A stretch of 64,000 nucleotides of DNA from Cordilura impudica (GCA_963682025.1 OY821519.1:139729429-139793428); one strand, 5' to 3'; shown: positions 1 through 10,915, numbered from the stretch's first letter. Notes: a model not told the origin generated them from the letters alone. Translations and numbers: made by a program.

Positions 1-1375
1 TCATTTTGTTGAGCCAATTGTGCTATTGGCAAATCATCATCGCTGTCGCAATCGCCTGAGTCCCAATTTAATAATTTGTAATTTATTTGTATAAATAAGT
101 TTTGTCAGTTTGATAGGATTTTGAATCATTGGCTGCACAGCTGCTGTAACATTTGGCGGCAAAAATATGCAATTATGTTACCGTCCTCGCTTTGAAGTTT
201 GTCAATTGGTGCATGAGCGGAGCAGTTATCTACTAGCAGAAGAGCTTTTGGGGCAAATTATTGTCTTCAGAAAATCGGATGACCTGTAAAAAAAAACAAA
301 AATGTAAAAATACATAAGGAACTTAAAATATGCATTGGTTAAACATATCTTGTGAAACCAATGATGAAACATACGGGAAGTCATCTAAGCATTTTTTGAA
401 AAGTCATAATGAAGTGGGTTATTAAATCCTCTGAAGCATCTTGGCTTTTTAGCTTTTCCAATAACCTTTTGAATTTTAAATCCTTGGGCACTTTTTTCAC
501 AAGCAGCGACAAATGTTTTATACGGAAGGCAACGGAAAAATAATCCGCTTTCATCAGCATTATAGATTTGAGTTTCCAATAAACCCACTTCCGCGACTTT
601 TGCACGAAATCTGTGTAGAAATGGAGTGACCTCACCAACATCACCCGAAAGTATTCCACCACCAATTTTTAAAAACCATATTCCATGACGGGTTTTAAAT
701 TTGGAAAACCATCCATCACTTGCAGGAAATGCGTTTTCACCTTTATCGGGGTACGCTTCACTAAAAATTGACTTAGCTTTTGCTTTTAATAAGGGTCCTG
801 TCAGTGTGTTCTTCTTTTCACGTTGATTTAAAAACCACTTATAAAGACACTTTTCCATTTCCTCATATTCTGCGTTGTGAAAAGATTTTTTTTGCTTCGT
901 GATAACTGCATCCATTATTTCTTGTTTTTTTGATTTTATGTAGCTTATGGCAGATTTTGCAACATTAAAATCTTGAGCTAAACGATTTCCACTTACGCCT
1001 TCATTAAGTCTTTTTAATATTTTAACCTTAGTATCCAAAGATAAGGTGTTTTTTACGATTATTTGGCTTTTTTTTTAAACTTTCACACGTATGAACAACT
1101 TTCACTTTGACCTTCAGTCATTAACTAACCCAAATTTGTACAAACATATCAAATTTCAAATGCATATGGCCGAATTGTACTCACCACGAATAACTCGGGT
1201 ATTCCCCGTTTTATTTTTACTTCAATGAGCAAAAAAATAATTTGTAGTGAAAATACAAAAAAAAAAAAAAAATTACAGAAATTCTAATTTCAGAGCGTAC
1301 AATACATTGGAATGGCCGGTTCTAATCTTTTGACGGTTCTAATTTGTGAGAGTTCTAATTTGTGAGATTCTACTG
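1..1375 (-). pseudogene. Tigger/pogo (jerky-like) transposase pseudogene with 5' terminal repeat
   Basis: This is a broken DD(E/D) transposase of the pogo/Tigger class, which excises and reinserts DNA at TA sites. The best open part is 385-1038 on the minus strand (217 aa). It has an N-terminal psq/CENP-B helix-turn-helix (start MDTKVKILKRLNEGVSGNRL), then a CENP-B-type domain with SDGWFSKFKTRHGI, then the start of the DDE core with YNADESGLFFR (first catalytic Asp). A TAG replaces the Trp expected after FSKNA at about 384. Beyond it the core resumes as LLLVDNCSAHAPI (second Asp) near 240-200 and FLPPNVTAAVQPM near 150, with further frame breaks and possibly a small insertion or intron around 290-345. 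The element's outer end reads CAGTAGAATCTCACAAATTA, ending at 1373-1375 next to TA (1376-1377), which fits the Tigger terminus and target site. The other end lies outside the window. Dead copy. Confidence 0.9.
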
Positions 1376-1377
1376 TA
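1339..1377. repeat. Tigger terminal/subterminal repeats and TA target
   Basis: On the minus strand the end starts CAGTAGAATCTCACAAATTA, and the motif CTCACAAATTAGAAC recurs directly behind it. This is the usual subterminal binding-site duplication of pogo-like elements. The flanking dinucleotide is TA. Confidence 0.75.
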
Positions 1378-1544
1378 TTTGAAAAGGGTTCTACGCCTTT
1401 TAGGTGCCTACTTATGAGTTAACAAACTTGAAATTTGTGGAAAAATCAATTTTATGGGATGTAAAATAAAACGTTTTTTAAATTTTTTGATTTTTTATGT
1501 TTCTTTTTAAAGGCGTTTGTGATTTAAAATTATACAGAAAAGAT
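1376..1544. other. AT-rich spacer
   Basis: Short AT-rich stretch between the Tigger end and the next relic. Nothing recognisable. Confidence 0.5.
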
Positions 1545-1870
1545 TTAAAAAACATTTGTTTTTAATTTATATTTAAATTTTTTGTAAAATATTGCACACA
1601 ATCCATAAGATGCTGCTAACATAATGAAGAGGTCCTCATTTTGCCTCACCCTTGATGATTCGAAAGTGTTCAGCAATCTATATTTTTTATGACATTTATT
1701 TAGGGACTCCTGTGCTTCTTCAGAAAGCTCTCCAAATGCCAAAGTCTAATATTCAATTATATCTTTGCCATGCGACAATCATGCGGGGTCAACTTTTTCT
1801 GTGGATATAATTCTGCTAAAAGTGATGCAGTTTTCGAAGCATATTCTCCATATATTTCAAAATCGATAAG
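1545..1870 (-). pseudogene. TE-like ORF remnant, LSEEAQE family, copy 1
   Basis: Minus-strand frames give FEIYGEYASKTASLLAELYP (about 1860-1795) and then, after a break, FGELSEEAQESLNKCHKKYR followed by NEDLFIMLAASYG (1742-1600). The same block, LSEEAQE then a basic stretch then N-E-D-hydrophobics, recurs at 8432-8755. I recall similar C-terminal blocks in uncharacterised repetitive arthropod proteins but cannot name the family. Two diverged copies in one window, both broken by frameshifts, argue for a dispersed transposon-encoded protein. No catalytic motif is visible, so no function is assigned. Confidence 0.5.
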
Positions 1871-1872
1871 AC

Positions 1873-1950
1873 ACGAGTCCACCACTTCACACATGAGACA
1901 AAGGACAAATCAACACAGTGGATTGAAATGAGAGATTCTTGTCCGCTCTA
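1873..1950 (+). pseudogene. Short mariner transposase fragment
   Basis: One frame reads RVHHFTHETKDKSTQWIEMR, the conserved mariner block W-I/V-H-(H/Y)-x-T-P-E-T-K-x-Q-S-x-Q-W that follows the first catalytic Asp. At the DNA level it aligns well by eye with the minus-strand mariner relic near 23.1 kb, so it is a fragment of the same family. No terminal repeat is visible. Confidence 0.65.
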
Positions 1951-3510
1951 GTAATAGTAGAAGATACACAACAAAAGCGAATGACAAGTAAAACATGGGC
2001 ATAGAAGCTGCAAAATATATTTGTAGCTTTTGAATCACATACAGCCGAGGGCTAACTTTTTCACAAATTTTAGACTTGTGGAATAAATTCACTTCAAACT
2101 ACTACTACTCCAACAACTGCCATTTGTAACATATGCGAATTAAAACAAAAAATATAATAATAAAGAATGAAATGCGTTGAGGCAACTCATAACTGTGCAT
2201 TAGTTAATTCTTAGAAGTTTTCGAGTTTTTAAATAAAATCTCTCAGTTAGTTGAGTGATACATAATGCTGGAGAATAAAAGTAAGATATTTAAGAAACAT
2301 GGACAAAAGAAAAAAGAATCAGTAGTTTGGCTGTGCTTCTATTGGTGCAACTGTATTATGTGGTTGGCCGTATATTCTGTTGCTGCAGCAAATCACACAT
2401 AGAAAAAGAAATCTACAACCGAATTGTTCTAACGTTTAACAACTGTATTTTCGATTTTATCAACCTAAATTTAAAATTAGTTAACGAATTTCTATTGCAA
2501 TTAAATATTAACTGTTAAAGCAACAGAATTGTGATCAAAATCAACTTAAATTTTGGTCGGTTATCAACTTTTGTACCGAACTGTATTCGGTTTTCTCTGC
2601 ATATATAAAGACTTATATTGCTTTAACCCGATGTTTAATTTTAAAGCTTCTTCTTTTCACATTTTTTAACTTAAATTTTGTAACAAACTTAAAAAAAAAA
2701 ACCATTTCATAGCTCATTTGTCATTCCTTTAAAGTACAAGTCATAAAATTTGTTTGTGTCCATTCAAATAAGAAATTCCTCAGAAAAAATTCCATTAAAA
2801 AATACTCTTTAATTTTTTGTGTAAAAATTTCATTCTGTGTTCCACCTCAATCAACGTGTTTTATGTTCTCATGTTGTTTTTAGTAAATACACAATATGAT
2901 TCTTGTCTTGCTTGTAACATGAACCTGGGTGTCTTTCATTATTTCAATGGATTTTATTTTTAACTTAAGATTCTTAAGTTTTTTATGATTTGGTTTATGT
3001 TGGCTTTTTGTTTTCGTAATTTTTCTAAATATTTTTTTGAAGGTGTTGTGTGTATTATAATTCATATTTCATTCACGTTTGGACGATGTTAATGTTATTG
3101 GATTCCAAAACAATTTGCATGTTTCGACAGTTTTTATTTCAACTTTGTTGTGATTCTTTAAAATTTTAGTTGTAATTAAAAACCTGTCAAGTTGTCATGT
3201 AGTCGTACATTTATTTATGTATTTTTTTTCGTATTTTTAATATAAATTTAGCGAAGTTAACAGAAAGCAAACTAACTACAAAGAAAGATCTTAACAGAAT
3301 CAGCAGTTGTTTCAAACTTTTCACATTAAAATGTCCATCGAGATCGTTATAAAGTATAATCAATATACATATTCTGAAACCCTATAATATGTAAAAAAGT
3401 AAGAATGTAATTCTGGAAGTGCTAAATTAAGGGGGCCCGCCTTTTATCTGCATCAAAATATGTTATTTACCTTAATGGTTAGGGCAAATACAATGCAACA
3501 GTCCTAATGT
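1951..3510. other. No recognisable feature
   Basis: About 1.5 kb of AT-rich DNA with many homopolymer runs. The open frames here (for example 2327-2518 and 2880-3065) are short and of low complexity, with no domain. Confidence 0.5.
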
Positions 3511-4460
3511 ATGAGGGTGGGTTGATAGCTCAGTTACTTTATGAATAAAACAGTTAATTATTAAAAAAAAGCGTTTTATTTCTCAACAGAATCTCCTTTC
3601 AGCTCGATGCATTTAGTCTAGCGTTGTTCTAAATTTTATTCCTTCCAAATAATAGGATTCTTAAGGTCTTCAAAATAAGCATTTCTTTCAATGATGACCT
3701 CTTCATTCCAACCAAATCTCTATTCGTCAAGACACTTCTTCAGATTTTTGGACAAGAAATATTTATAGGGGTCTAAGTCTGGAGAATATGCTGGATGGAG
3801 TAGCAGTTCAAAGCCAAATATTTGGGTTTTTTGCCACGGCGACTACACACATGTAAACTCGTCCGTTGTTATGTCAAAAGATCACTTATGTCTTCACTAA
3901 ATATGATTATTTTTGCTTTAAGTCAATGTCGACAAATTCACCTTGGCGCTCTTTGGTTCACGTGCACCCAACAAAGTTCCTTGGTCTCTGGTGTGTTATT
4001 ATAGATCAATGTTTCGCTCACGTTTACGAAACAGCTGTTGAACTTCGCAAAGTACAACCTTGAAGTGGGCACATGATTTCTATTGTGGTCGAGTCTGAGC
4101 AATCCCAGCAACTATTGCGCGGATAGTTCTTTTTTATTTTTAAATATATACATGTAAAATATGATGTGCCCGCTGAGTTGAGATGGCTGCATTCATTCCA
4201 TGGAATTTACCGACAACTTCAGGCATGACGACGTCTTTTGGGCGACTTGAAGGCTCGCATCATTTGTGCTGGTACGAGCACAAGGGCTTAAGTAAATCAC
4301 TTTTCAACCATGGACTTTGATGGTGCAGGGAGTCCCACTTGTATTTCTCAAGCCTATATTCCGTGATATCTTTTCGGCAAGGAATAATGTTTTATATGCT
4401 CTCAAAATCCATTTTTTTTGCAAAAATTTTCGGGGCTAAAGTCCATGTTATTAAAATTTA
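3511..4460 (-). pseudogene. Mariner element relic 1 (irritans-like)
   Basis: A decayed mariner transposase (DD34D cut-and-paste enzyme, TA target). The low-coordinate end reads TGAGGGTGGGTTGATAGCTC after TA, close to mariner terminal repeats. The minus-strand frames run, from high to low coordinate: an N-terminal piece (AYKTLFLAEKI), RTSTNDA, RPKDVVMPEVVGKFHGM, then YNNTPETKELCWVHV after the first Asp region. Next comes the third-Asp block AYSPDLDPYKYFLSKNLKKC and the C-terminus EEVIIERNAYFEDLKNPII, ending CIELKGDSVEK at about 3590. Many stops and frameshifts make it a dead copy. The right-hand end is uncertain. Confidence 0.8.
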
Positions 4461-4614
4461 TGGAGAATGAGATCTGCACTTTGGTACAAGGTGTTCCTAT
4501 GATAAGACACACATTTTGTGGAAAAGTCTTATTAATTCATCGGCCTCCTTCCACATATAGCCATTGACATGGGAATAGTACACTTCGTTGCACAAATTTT
4601 CTACTATTTTTTAA

Positions 4615-4965
4615 TCTATAATATTAATCTATAATATTAATAGGCTAGGCGAGTTCTTGTGACCGATGTTTTGTTCTACCGTTTTATCCGATTTTGACCA
4701 AACGTATATTATTTGGAAGGAATTTCATTTTAGCTGTTTTCCAGATTTCTAGATTTTAAAATTTGTTCGTTTATTTTGAATAAATTGCATTTGAAATTGC
4801 TACGTGTGTGTTTACTAAATTTGTTAATATGTTTGTTAATGAGTTTGTTATCTTCATTCACAATAATAATAAACCAAAAAGGTGTTGGTTTGTGAATTGA
4901 CTAAGTTGAAGAATAAAGCTGCCTAGAAATATTGCACTCGAATTTCGAGCGCTGGAATCTGCTAG
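4615..4965 (+). repeat. Short Helitron-like repeat (H2), copy 1
   Basis: Begins TCTATAATATTAAT (with that start duplicated at 4629) and ends in a small palindrome, CTCGAATTTCGAG, then GAATCTGCTAGTT. A TC start, a subterminal hairpin and a CTAG end inserted between A and T fit a non-autonomous Helitron. A second copy lies at 10628-10915 with matching ends. Confidence 0.6.
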
Positions 4966-5089
4966 TTACAATTAATACTGTTCTAGTCTTACATTGTAAA
5001 AAAATCCACAATGTTTACAACAGTATTTTCATAACTACTGGAATACTTTTAACATGGATCATAATTTATTTGAGATATAAATAGACAAT

Positions 5090-5985
5090 TTACAATTTTA
5101 AGTTATAATAAGTTTGTCCTTTATTAATTATCAAAACAAGAGTCGTGGAAAATATTGCAGTTCCGAAAAAAAGTTACTTATATACCAGCTGAAAATATCA
5201 CCGACAGAAATTGCACAAATGGTAAAGTGCTCTCGAACTTTGGTGTGCAATGAAATTCGATTAGCGTAATTGGTAGTAGATATTACACATCAAATAAGGA
5301 ACAATTTAGGTCAACAGGAGCATCGAAAATCAAGATTGATTATTTCAAGTCCTCTCGTCAGTTAAATAAAGAATTATCAAAAAGATCAGTGAGAAGACGA
5401 CTAAAACGGCTCCATTTAAAAACTAATATTAAAAAGTGACTTTAGTTTGGAAAAATCAACAAAAAAAAAAGCGCTAAACCATTAGGAAAAGAGTTCTATG
5501 TCGCAATGAATCTAACGTAATTGGTGTCGGATCCGTTGGAAGCACAGTTTGGAGCTATCCAATGATTAAATACGCATACGTTGATTTTTGGTTGAATTTG
5601 TACGGCATTTGACTTATCCTATAAAAAGAGAGTGTAAAGTGGGCAAATTTAATTATTTAAGCATTCTAAGAAATTGTGTGCCATACTTTTCTCCTCGAAA
5701 ATATGCTAATAATCTGGAGTTTTATAAAAACCCCAAGCACTTACCAAATGTTAAGGTGAGGGAATAATCGGGAATATCAATGTTTTGGATTGTACAGCAC
5801 TAACCCCTGACCTAAGTTCCGTTGAAAATCTTTGCGATGATGTAAAAAACAGAAATTTCTAAGAACTTTATATGGGAATTCAAGAAGCATGGTATTGTAC
5901 ACCAATAGGCAGTTAATGGAGAGTCTGCCTTGGGAGATGCCAAGCTCTAATTGACAATAATAGTTTCAGTACAAAATATAATAAT
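5090..5985 (+). pseudogene. Tc1-like transposase pseudogene
   Basis: Relic of a Tc1-type DD34E transposase. Frames on the plus strand give an N-terminal helix-turn-helix (LLIYQLKISPTEIAQMVKCS), a second HTH piece (SVRRRLKRLHLKT), and a C-terminal block ALTPDLSSVENLCDDVKNRN. The last is the degenerate form of the S-P-D-L-N-P-I-E-N-L-W motif that carries the final Glu. It is followed by EAWYCTPIGS and RCQALIDNNSFSTKY, the usual Tc1 C-terminus. Multiple stops, indels and an A-run near 5460 show it is inactive. Terminal repeats could not be fixed. Confidence 0.75.
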
Positions 5986-5989
5986 GTGT

Positions 5990-6337
5990 TAATAATGTGT
6001 TAATGTCGTTAACCAGAATTTTTAAAAACCAAAAATTTCCTTTTAATTTGTTAGATTTATAATAGAGTCCTATCTATTTGCCTTGTCATTTATGTTACTC
6101 CTGTGGTTTTCTTTTTCTCCTCTAAATAAGATTTTTTTGAAATAAATACAAATTTTAAGTCTTATTTTACTTTGGAAAATATATTGTATTTTACTTTAGT
6201 ACAAGCATGTGTCCTATTTACATGTCCATGACCGTATATGAAAAATAATATGCAGTGGCAGTCAAAAAAAATTGCATCAGCAAAATTTTATTTTTCATTC
6301 GAATAAAAAAATGTGCGCTCATTATTTGTACATATAA
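5990..6337. other. No recognisable feature
   Basis: AT-rich spacer between the Tc1 relic and the next mariner. The open frame at 6255-6476 enters the mariner terminus and has no domain of its own. Confidence 0.5.
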
Positions 6338-6662
6338 GGGCGGTCACAGAACAACCCGACCTGACAAAGAAAACAACAAATTGGAGAAAATTTTTCTCTA
6401 TTTCTCAACACAATCTCCTTTTAGCTCGATACATTTTTCTCAGCGATATTCAATAGCTTTGATATCCTGTTTATAGTAAGAACAGCCTAGGTCCTTAAAA
6501 TGTCCATCAACCGCAGAATCCACCTCTTAGAACCATTTTTTTAAGTTTGGAAATAGAAGATAATCCAAGGGAACTAAATCTGGCGAATAAGGTGCGCGAT
6601 AAAGCAATTGGAACTTTAATTCATGGATTTTAGTCATCGCAACGGTGGAAAGATCTTCACGA

Positions 6663-6709
6663 CGTTTATTCACAATAGAACAAAAGAAGCGTTCTATTGT
6701 GAATAAACG
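6663..6709. repeat. Perfect 19-bp inverted repeat (hairpin)
   Basis: CGTTTATTCACAATAGAAC (6663-6681), a 9-nt spacer, then its exact reverse complement (6691-6709). It lies where the mariner catalytic core has been deleted. Confidence 0.9.
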
Positions 6710-7009
6710 CAGCACCCTTATCACATCAATTAGCTCCCGCACCCTTAGCCGGGGATTATCCAATACGAATTTCTGGATTTCCGTTTCTGAACTAGGGTGT
6801 TCGTCTTGCCTGTTCGTACGGCCTCGTTCAAGCTCGGAATAGAATCTATCTTGGCTTCAATATTTGTTGGACTGAAACTTTTCTAATCAGAGTATTGAAT
6901 TACATAGCGGTGACCACTTTTTTCCATGTTTACAAATTCACTGGGATCGTTTACTTTTAATGGCTCTAAAAGAAAAAACTAAACAACGTAGCGCCTTGAA
7001 ACTTAAAAC

Positions 7010-7420
7010 ATATCGCACCTGTACCCCTAAAGTGAGTTAACTCAAAATTTTTCAATTTTCACTTTTTACAAGAAAACGATACACAGTGGTCATATCTATC
7101 CACTGTAAAAATCTTACATCGATTTTTCTAGGCTTTCGCAAAAAAAAATGCAGTTGTAACCCTCTTTGTGTTATAAGAGTAGCTTCTTTAGAATCAACTA
7201 AAAGACATATTTTGAGTTCCACCCAAAAAACTTGTTATTATTGATGATCACTGAAAAAATCGCAAAAACAACTACTGTTGTATACTTATTATTCGTAATT
7301 CTTTACAATGTAACAACTGTTTTTAAATTTTATAGTAAATATTAAAAAAAAACATTTTTTGCCTCTACTGAAAATTTGTAAATTTTGAGTTGACTCACTT
7401 TAGAGGTATAGGTGCGATAT
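7010..7420. mobile_element. 403-bp MITE nested in mariner relic 2
   Basis: Ends are inverted copies. The left reads CGCACCTGTACCCCTAAAGT and the right, reverse-complemented, CGCACCTATACCTCTAAAGT; pairing continues through GAGTNAACTCAAAATTT (about 37 bp). Flanks are ATAT on both sides (7010-7013, 7417-7420), compatible with a TA or longer AT duplication. Mariner sequence continues on both sides. No ORF. Confidence 0.8.
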
Positions 7421-7485
7421 CTTTTATAAGGTTGTCACTTTTCACCAAAGTATTTTTTTTTTAACAACATCCGCCATCTATGATC

Positions 7486-8431
7486 AATTTTTAATCGTAA
7501 AATTTCGGAAAATTTAACAAGAACTTTGAACAAAGGATTTTTTTTGAGAAGAATATATAAAATAATAAATCGGACAAATATGTTCATCAAAGGATTTTAA
7601 ATGGTGAACACTAAGTGAAAATTTTTAAAACCCAAAACGTTACAAATAATTAAAGTTGAACTTTTAACAGATGTTTTACTGCTAACTTTATTTTATTATT
7701 GTAAACATTTATTTCAATGTGATTAAAATTATGTACCTGAAGTGTTAAAGTAATATCTAGCATTTCCTTTTTAGATTTTTAGGTTTCGACGTCCGAGAAT
7801 ATGAAAATTTAACAATGTGGCTGAAAATCGTTTTTCATTGGCCAAAATTCTGTAACTTTTGTACCGATCAAAATTTTGTATTAATTTTTCTTTAATGGAT
7901 AGATTTTTAGTTGAACCTGACTAAGTTTTAATTTTATTAAAATTGATTGAGTACTTTTAAAGGAATTCTAAGTCAAAGTTGAACTTTTGATTTTTTTTTT
8001 ATATTTTAGCGTGAAATATGGGACTTTTATTTTTAATAATAATAATATTATTATTATTTTAATAATAATTATAAACATTTATTGTAATAATGGCATTTTT
8101 CTAACGTTTACACTCAAAAAATTTTTCCAATCAAAAAAATAGTAAAATCAACTGGAAATTTTGCTATTACTACCGTAAAATTAAGTATTTTTTGCTGTCA
8201 AATTTGCAAATTTGTTTAACCTCAAATTTCTTAATTTTAGCAAAATAAATCTACTGAATATTACGCAATGATTCTGATTTTTTTTTTTTAAATTTTTAAA
8301 TGAAAATATGGGTAAAACATTTCAACAATAAATCTGCAATCTGCAACCTCTTAACAATAAATCTGCAATATTATTTTTTACTAATACTATGTTTTTCGTA
8401 CTTAAATAATAATGAAAGGCAATTATAATTA
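7486..8431. other. AT-rich DNA with a trinucleotide palindrome
   Basis: No coding signal. At about 8034-8070 (AAT)n/(ATT)n runs form a palindrome of the kind that nucleates hairpins. Otherwise featureless. Confidence 0.5.
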
Positions 8432-8755
8432 TTATTCATTTGATTCAAATATTGATTGCAAATATTCCATATTCTGTTCTGTGTTATTTCTGTTGTTTAG
8501 TAGTTTTTTGACTTCTTCATCAAAATCCCGATGTTCCACTTTCCATTGATTTCGAATACTGGAGATGAACGGATCTGACGTTGCCAATAATATATTAAAT
8601 TGATTTTCATTTCTGGAATTTCGTGCAATTTCGTGAAATTTTTCTAGTATTGTGCTCTCTATAAAATCTGTAATCCTTATAACTTTTTTCCTGAGCTTCC
8701 TCTGACAGATCTCCCAGGGGCACCAAAATACTGGTAATATTACAAATAATGACAA
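8432..8755 (-). pseudogene. TE-like ORF remnant, LSEEAQE family, copy 2
   Basis: One minus-strand frame gives LGDLSEEAQEKSYKDYRFYR followed by EHNTRKISRN. A second overlapping frame, continuing after a frameshift, gives NQFNILLATSDPFISSIRNQ with an acidic, Asn-rich tail to the stop at 8432. This extends the block seen at 1545-1870 (LSEEAQE, basic stretch, N-E/Q-D/F hydrophobic segment, SDPxISS). The open frame of 107 aa therefore mixes a real second half with an out-of-frame first half. Family unknown. Confidence 0.5.
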
Positions 8756-8759
8756 TTAT

Positions 8760-9384
8760 AAGCTATCAAATACCTAAAGGACAAATTTAGCACACTATTG
8801 CATACTGATAGGGCTGTTTAAATTACCATAATTTGAAATTTTGAAAAAAGTGTGCTACGCATTGGTCTTCACGAGTGCAAAAGTATATATAGGGTTAAGG
8901 CGGACACTTTCACCTTTCTCCGGGTGGTATACGTTTCTAGTTCCCTTTTGTTCCCTAGAAGTTCTATTCCACTAAATTTAAAATTTGGCAAAAATATAGT
9001 AGTTTATTTAATATTTCATAACGCCCCTAATATTAAACAGTAGCGCTGCGACCTCTTACAACAACTAAAGACTACAATCCTACCAAAATTGTAAAAAGGA
9101 CCGCAGTTCATTACCAATGATAAGTTGAGAGTAGTAACCATTTAAAAAACAAACAAAAAATTACCTTTTTCTGCGATTAAAAAATAGTTGAGTTTGACTG
9201 CATGCCACGCCCACAATTAGCAGTAGTTTCACCTAATTTTGTGGCCATCTTAATTTCGATACATTAGCTACCAAATAGCGTTAAAATTGTAAAAATCGGT
9301 GACAAAAAAATTTCAGCCACAGTGCGACGTATCGATACTGTTACTGGGAATGATCTTTAAAGGTTGTGTAGGAGGGCATCGGAT
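8760..9384. other. No recognisable feature
   Basis: AT-rich. Includes a short stretch with CATGCCACGCCCAC near 9202, a phrase also common in Helitron-derived DNA here, but no ends are visible. Confidence 0.4.
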
Positions 9385-9490
9385 GTATTAAAAAATCGAG
9401 TAATAAAGCACCAGTAGAAGGACTGTATGTGAATCCGGATAAAACGAAAATATGTCTTTTTTTTCCAAGGCAAAACAATAATTCAAAAGC
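9385..9490 (+). pseudogene. Non-LTR reverse transcriptase scrap
   Basis: A frame reads GLYVNPDKTKICLFFPRQ, the LINE RT block G-L-x-V-N-P-x-K-T-x-x-x-x-F that lies just after the catalytic YADD strand. Only about 35 codons are recognisable. The following 9490-9850 is not assigned. Confidence 0.5.
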
Positions 9491-9852
9491 GGCTGGTCTG
9501 TAGGCTCAAAATGATAATTAAACTGATTCTAGCAGAAAATGTAAGATTAATACGAAAATGCTGCGGAACGTTCCAAGGCTACACTATCATACAGATTGAT
9601 CTATTATGGGTGGTAGAACGGTTTAGGTTATCTGACAAAGCACCGTTCTATACTTTAATACCTCCGACTTACAGACCACAACTACGATTGCCAAGCTAAA
9701 TCAAATAATATTGAAGGAACTCCCTGCGATGTGGGCGCATATATCAACTTACTGGCACATCATATTTGGATTTATCCTGACTTGATAGAAAGAGACTTAC
9801 ACATTTATCGAAGGACATGTTATCAAATCAAACAAAAAAAAAAGAAAAGAAA

Positions 9853-10592
9853 ACAAGTAAGAAAACTATACCATGGTTTAGGGTCCAAATAATTGGATAT
9901 AGAAAATAATCATAAACCAAATTTGAGTGGCATTGTTATTAATTTTTTTGGCTGCACATGTGAAAAAGTTCATACCGGGGTCTATATTTATATGCGGTCG
10001 ATAAATGGAACGAACTTGACCATATTTGGTAAAGTCACTTATATTTAAAAAAAAAAAATATACAAACCGAATTTGATAAAAATCTGTGCAATATTTTTGT
10101 TTTTTGATAGATTTAAGTGAAAATTGGGAAGCAGCTCTATATGAGTAAGAATGGTCCTATAGGGATTATTTTTGGACTACTGAACAATGGATATAATAAA
10201 CACATACAAACCCAATTTGACTGAGATCTATACTATAACTTGGATCTTATGGCAATCTCTGTCGATTTCATAGGGGTCATTTGTATGGGGACTAGGTCTG
10301 AACATGGACCGAATTTCACCAATTTCATTTCATGCATTCTATGGTCGACAAAAGCTTATACACCTAATTTCATCAAAATATATTCATATTTGCGACCTGT
10401 AGTTTGATTACATGGACACACATTGTGACGGACGGACGGACAGACGGACGCACGAACATCGCTAAATCGACGTTGAAAGTGATTCTGAGTCGATCGGTAT
10501 AATAAAAGAAGGGTCTAGGTCAAATATTTTTGGTAGTTACAAACAGCAGCACAAAGTCATTATACCCAAACAACATAGTGGTATAGGATATA
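9853..10592 (+). mobile_element. HINE-A (DINE-1/mini-me-like) copy a
   Basis: Starts ACAAGTAAGAAAAC but lacks the long 5' palindrome of the family. It carries the interior shared by all copies and a (ACGG)n-like run at about 10430-10455. It ends with TTTTTGGTAGTTACAAACAG, CACATAGTGGTATAGG and ATATAA. Family layout: a 5' palindrome TAGTCGGTCTAGACCGACTA, then GATACCCTATACCA, which is inverted at the 3' end as TGGTATAGGGTATAA. Such subterminal inverted repeats plus a tetranucleotide microsatellite are the known features of DINE-1/HINE elements. Non-coding. Confidence 0.8.
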
Positions 10593-10627
10593 ATTAAAAT
10601 TATTTTACTAAAATTTCAACCGCTTCA

Positions 10628-10915
10628 TCTATAATATTAATAGGTTAGGCGATTTCTTGTGACCGATGTTTTGTTCTACCGTTTTATCCCGATTTTGACC
10701 AAACGTATATTATTTGAAAGGTGTTTCTTTTTCGCCGTTTTGTAGATTTACAGATTTTAAAATTTTTTCTTTTATTTTGAGTAAATTGCATTTAAAGTTG
10801 CTGCCAACATTTAAAGTTGCTGCTAGCATAAAAGTGTTGGTTTGTGAATTGGCTAAGTTGAAAAATAAAGCTGCCTAGAAATTACACTCGAATTTCGAGC
10901 GCTGGAATGTGCTAG
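10628..10915 (+). repeat. Short Helitron-like repeat (H2), copy 2
   Basis: Matches the 4615-4965 copy from TCTATAATATTAATAGG through GACCGATGTTTTGTTCTACC to the terminal palindrome CTCGAATTTCGAG and GTGCTAG. It lies 36 bp downstream of a HINE-A end. Confidence 0.65.

Larger units (their letters stand above)
6338..7485 (-). pseudogene. Internally deleted mariner relic 2, split by a MITE
   Basis: Minus-strand mariner. A start ATG at about 6927 opens MEKSGHRYVIQYSD, followed by SFSPTNIEAKID. The HTH piece NPRLRVRELIDVI then runs almost directly into TVAMTKIHELKFQLL, APYSPDLVPLDYLLFPNLKK (third Asp block) and KAIEYRxEKCIELKGDCVEK. The centre, with the first two catalytic Asp residues, is therefore missing, and a perfect 19-bp inverted repeat (6663-6709) sits at the junction. 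The 5' UTR matches that of the mariner near 23.5 kb: both share CAACGT(A/G)GCGCCTTGAAACT. In this copy it is interrupted at 7010-7420 by a small TIR element, after which mariner sequence resumes (TTGTCACTTTTCACCAAAGT). Confidence 0.8.

Noticed and set aside
3822..4063. Two overlapping plus-strand frames of 60-65 codons
   Set aside because: Antisense to mariner relic 1, where minus-strand frames show TPETKE and downstream mariner blocks.
8034..8070. AT palindrome as a possible terminator or origin
   Set aside because: It is a trinucleotide repeat palindrome in a eukaryotic AT-rich region; no functional evidence.
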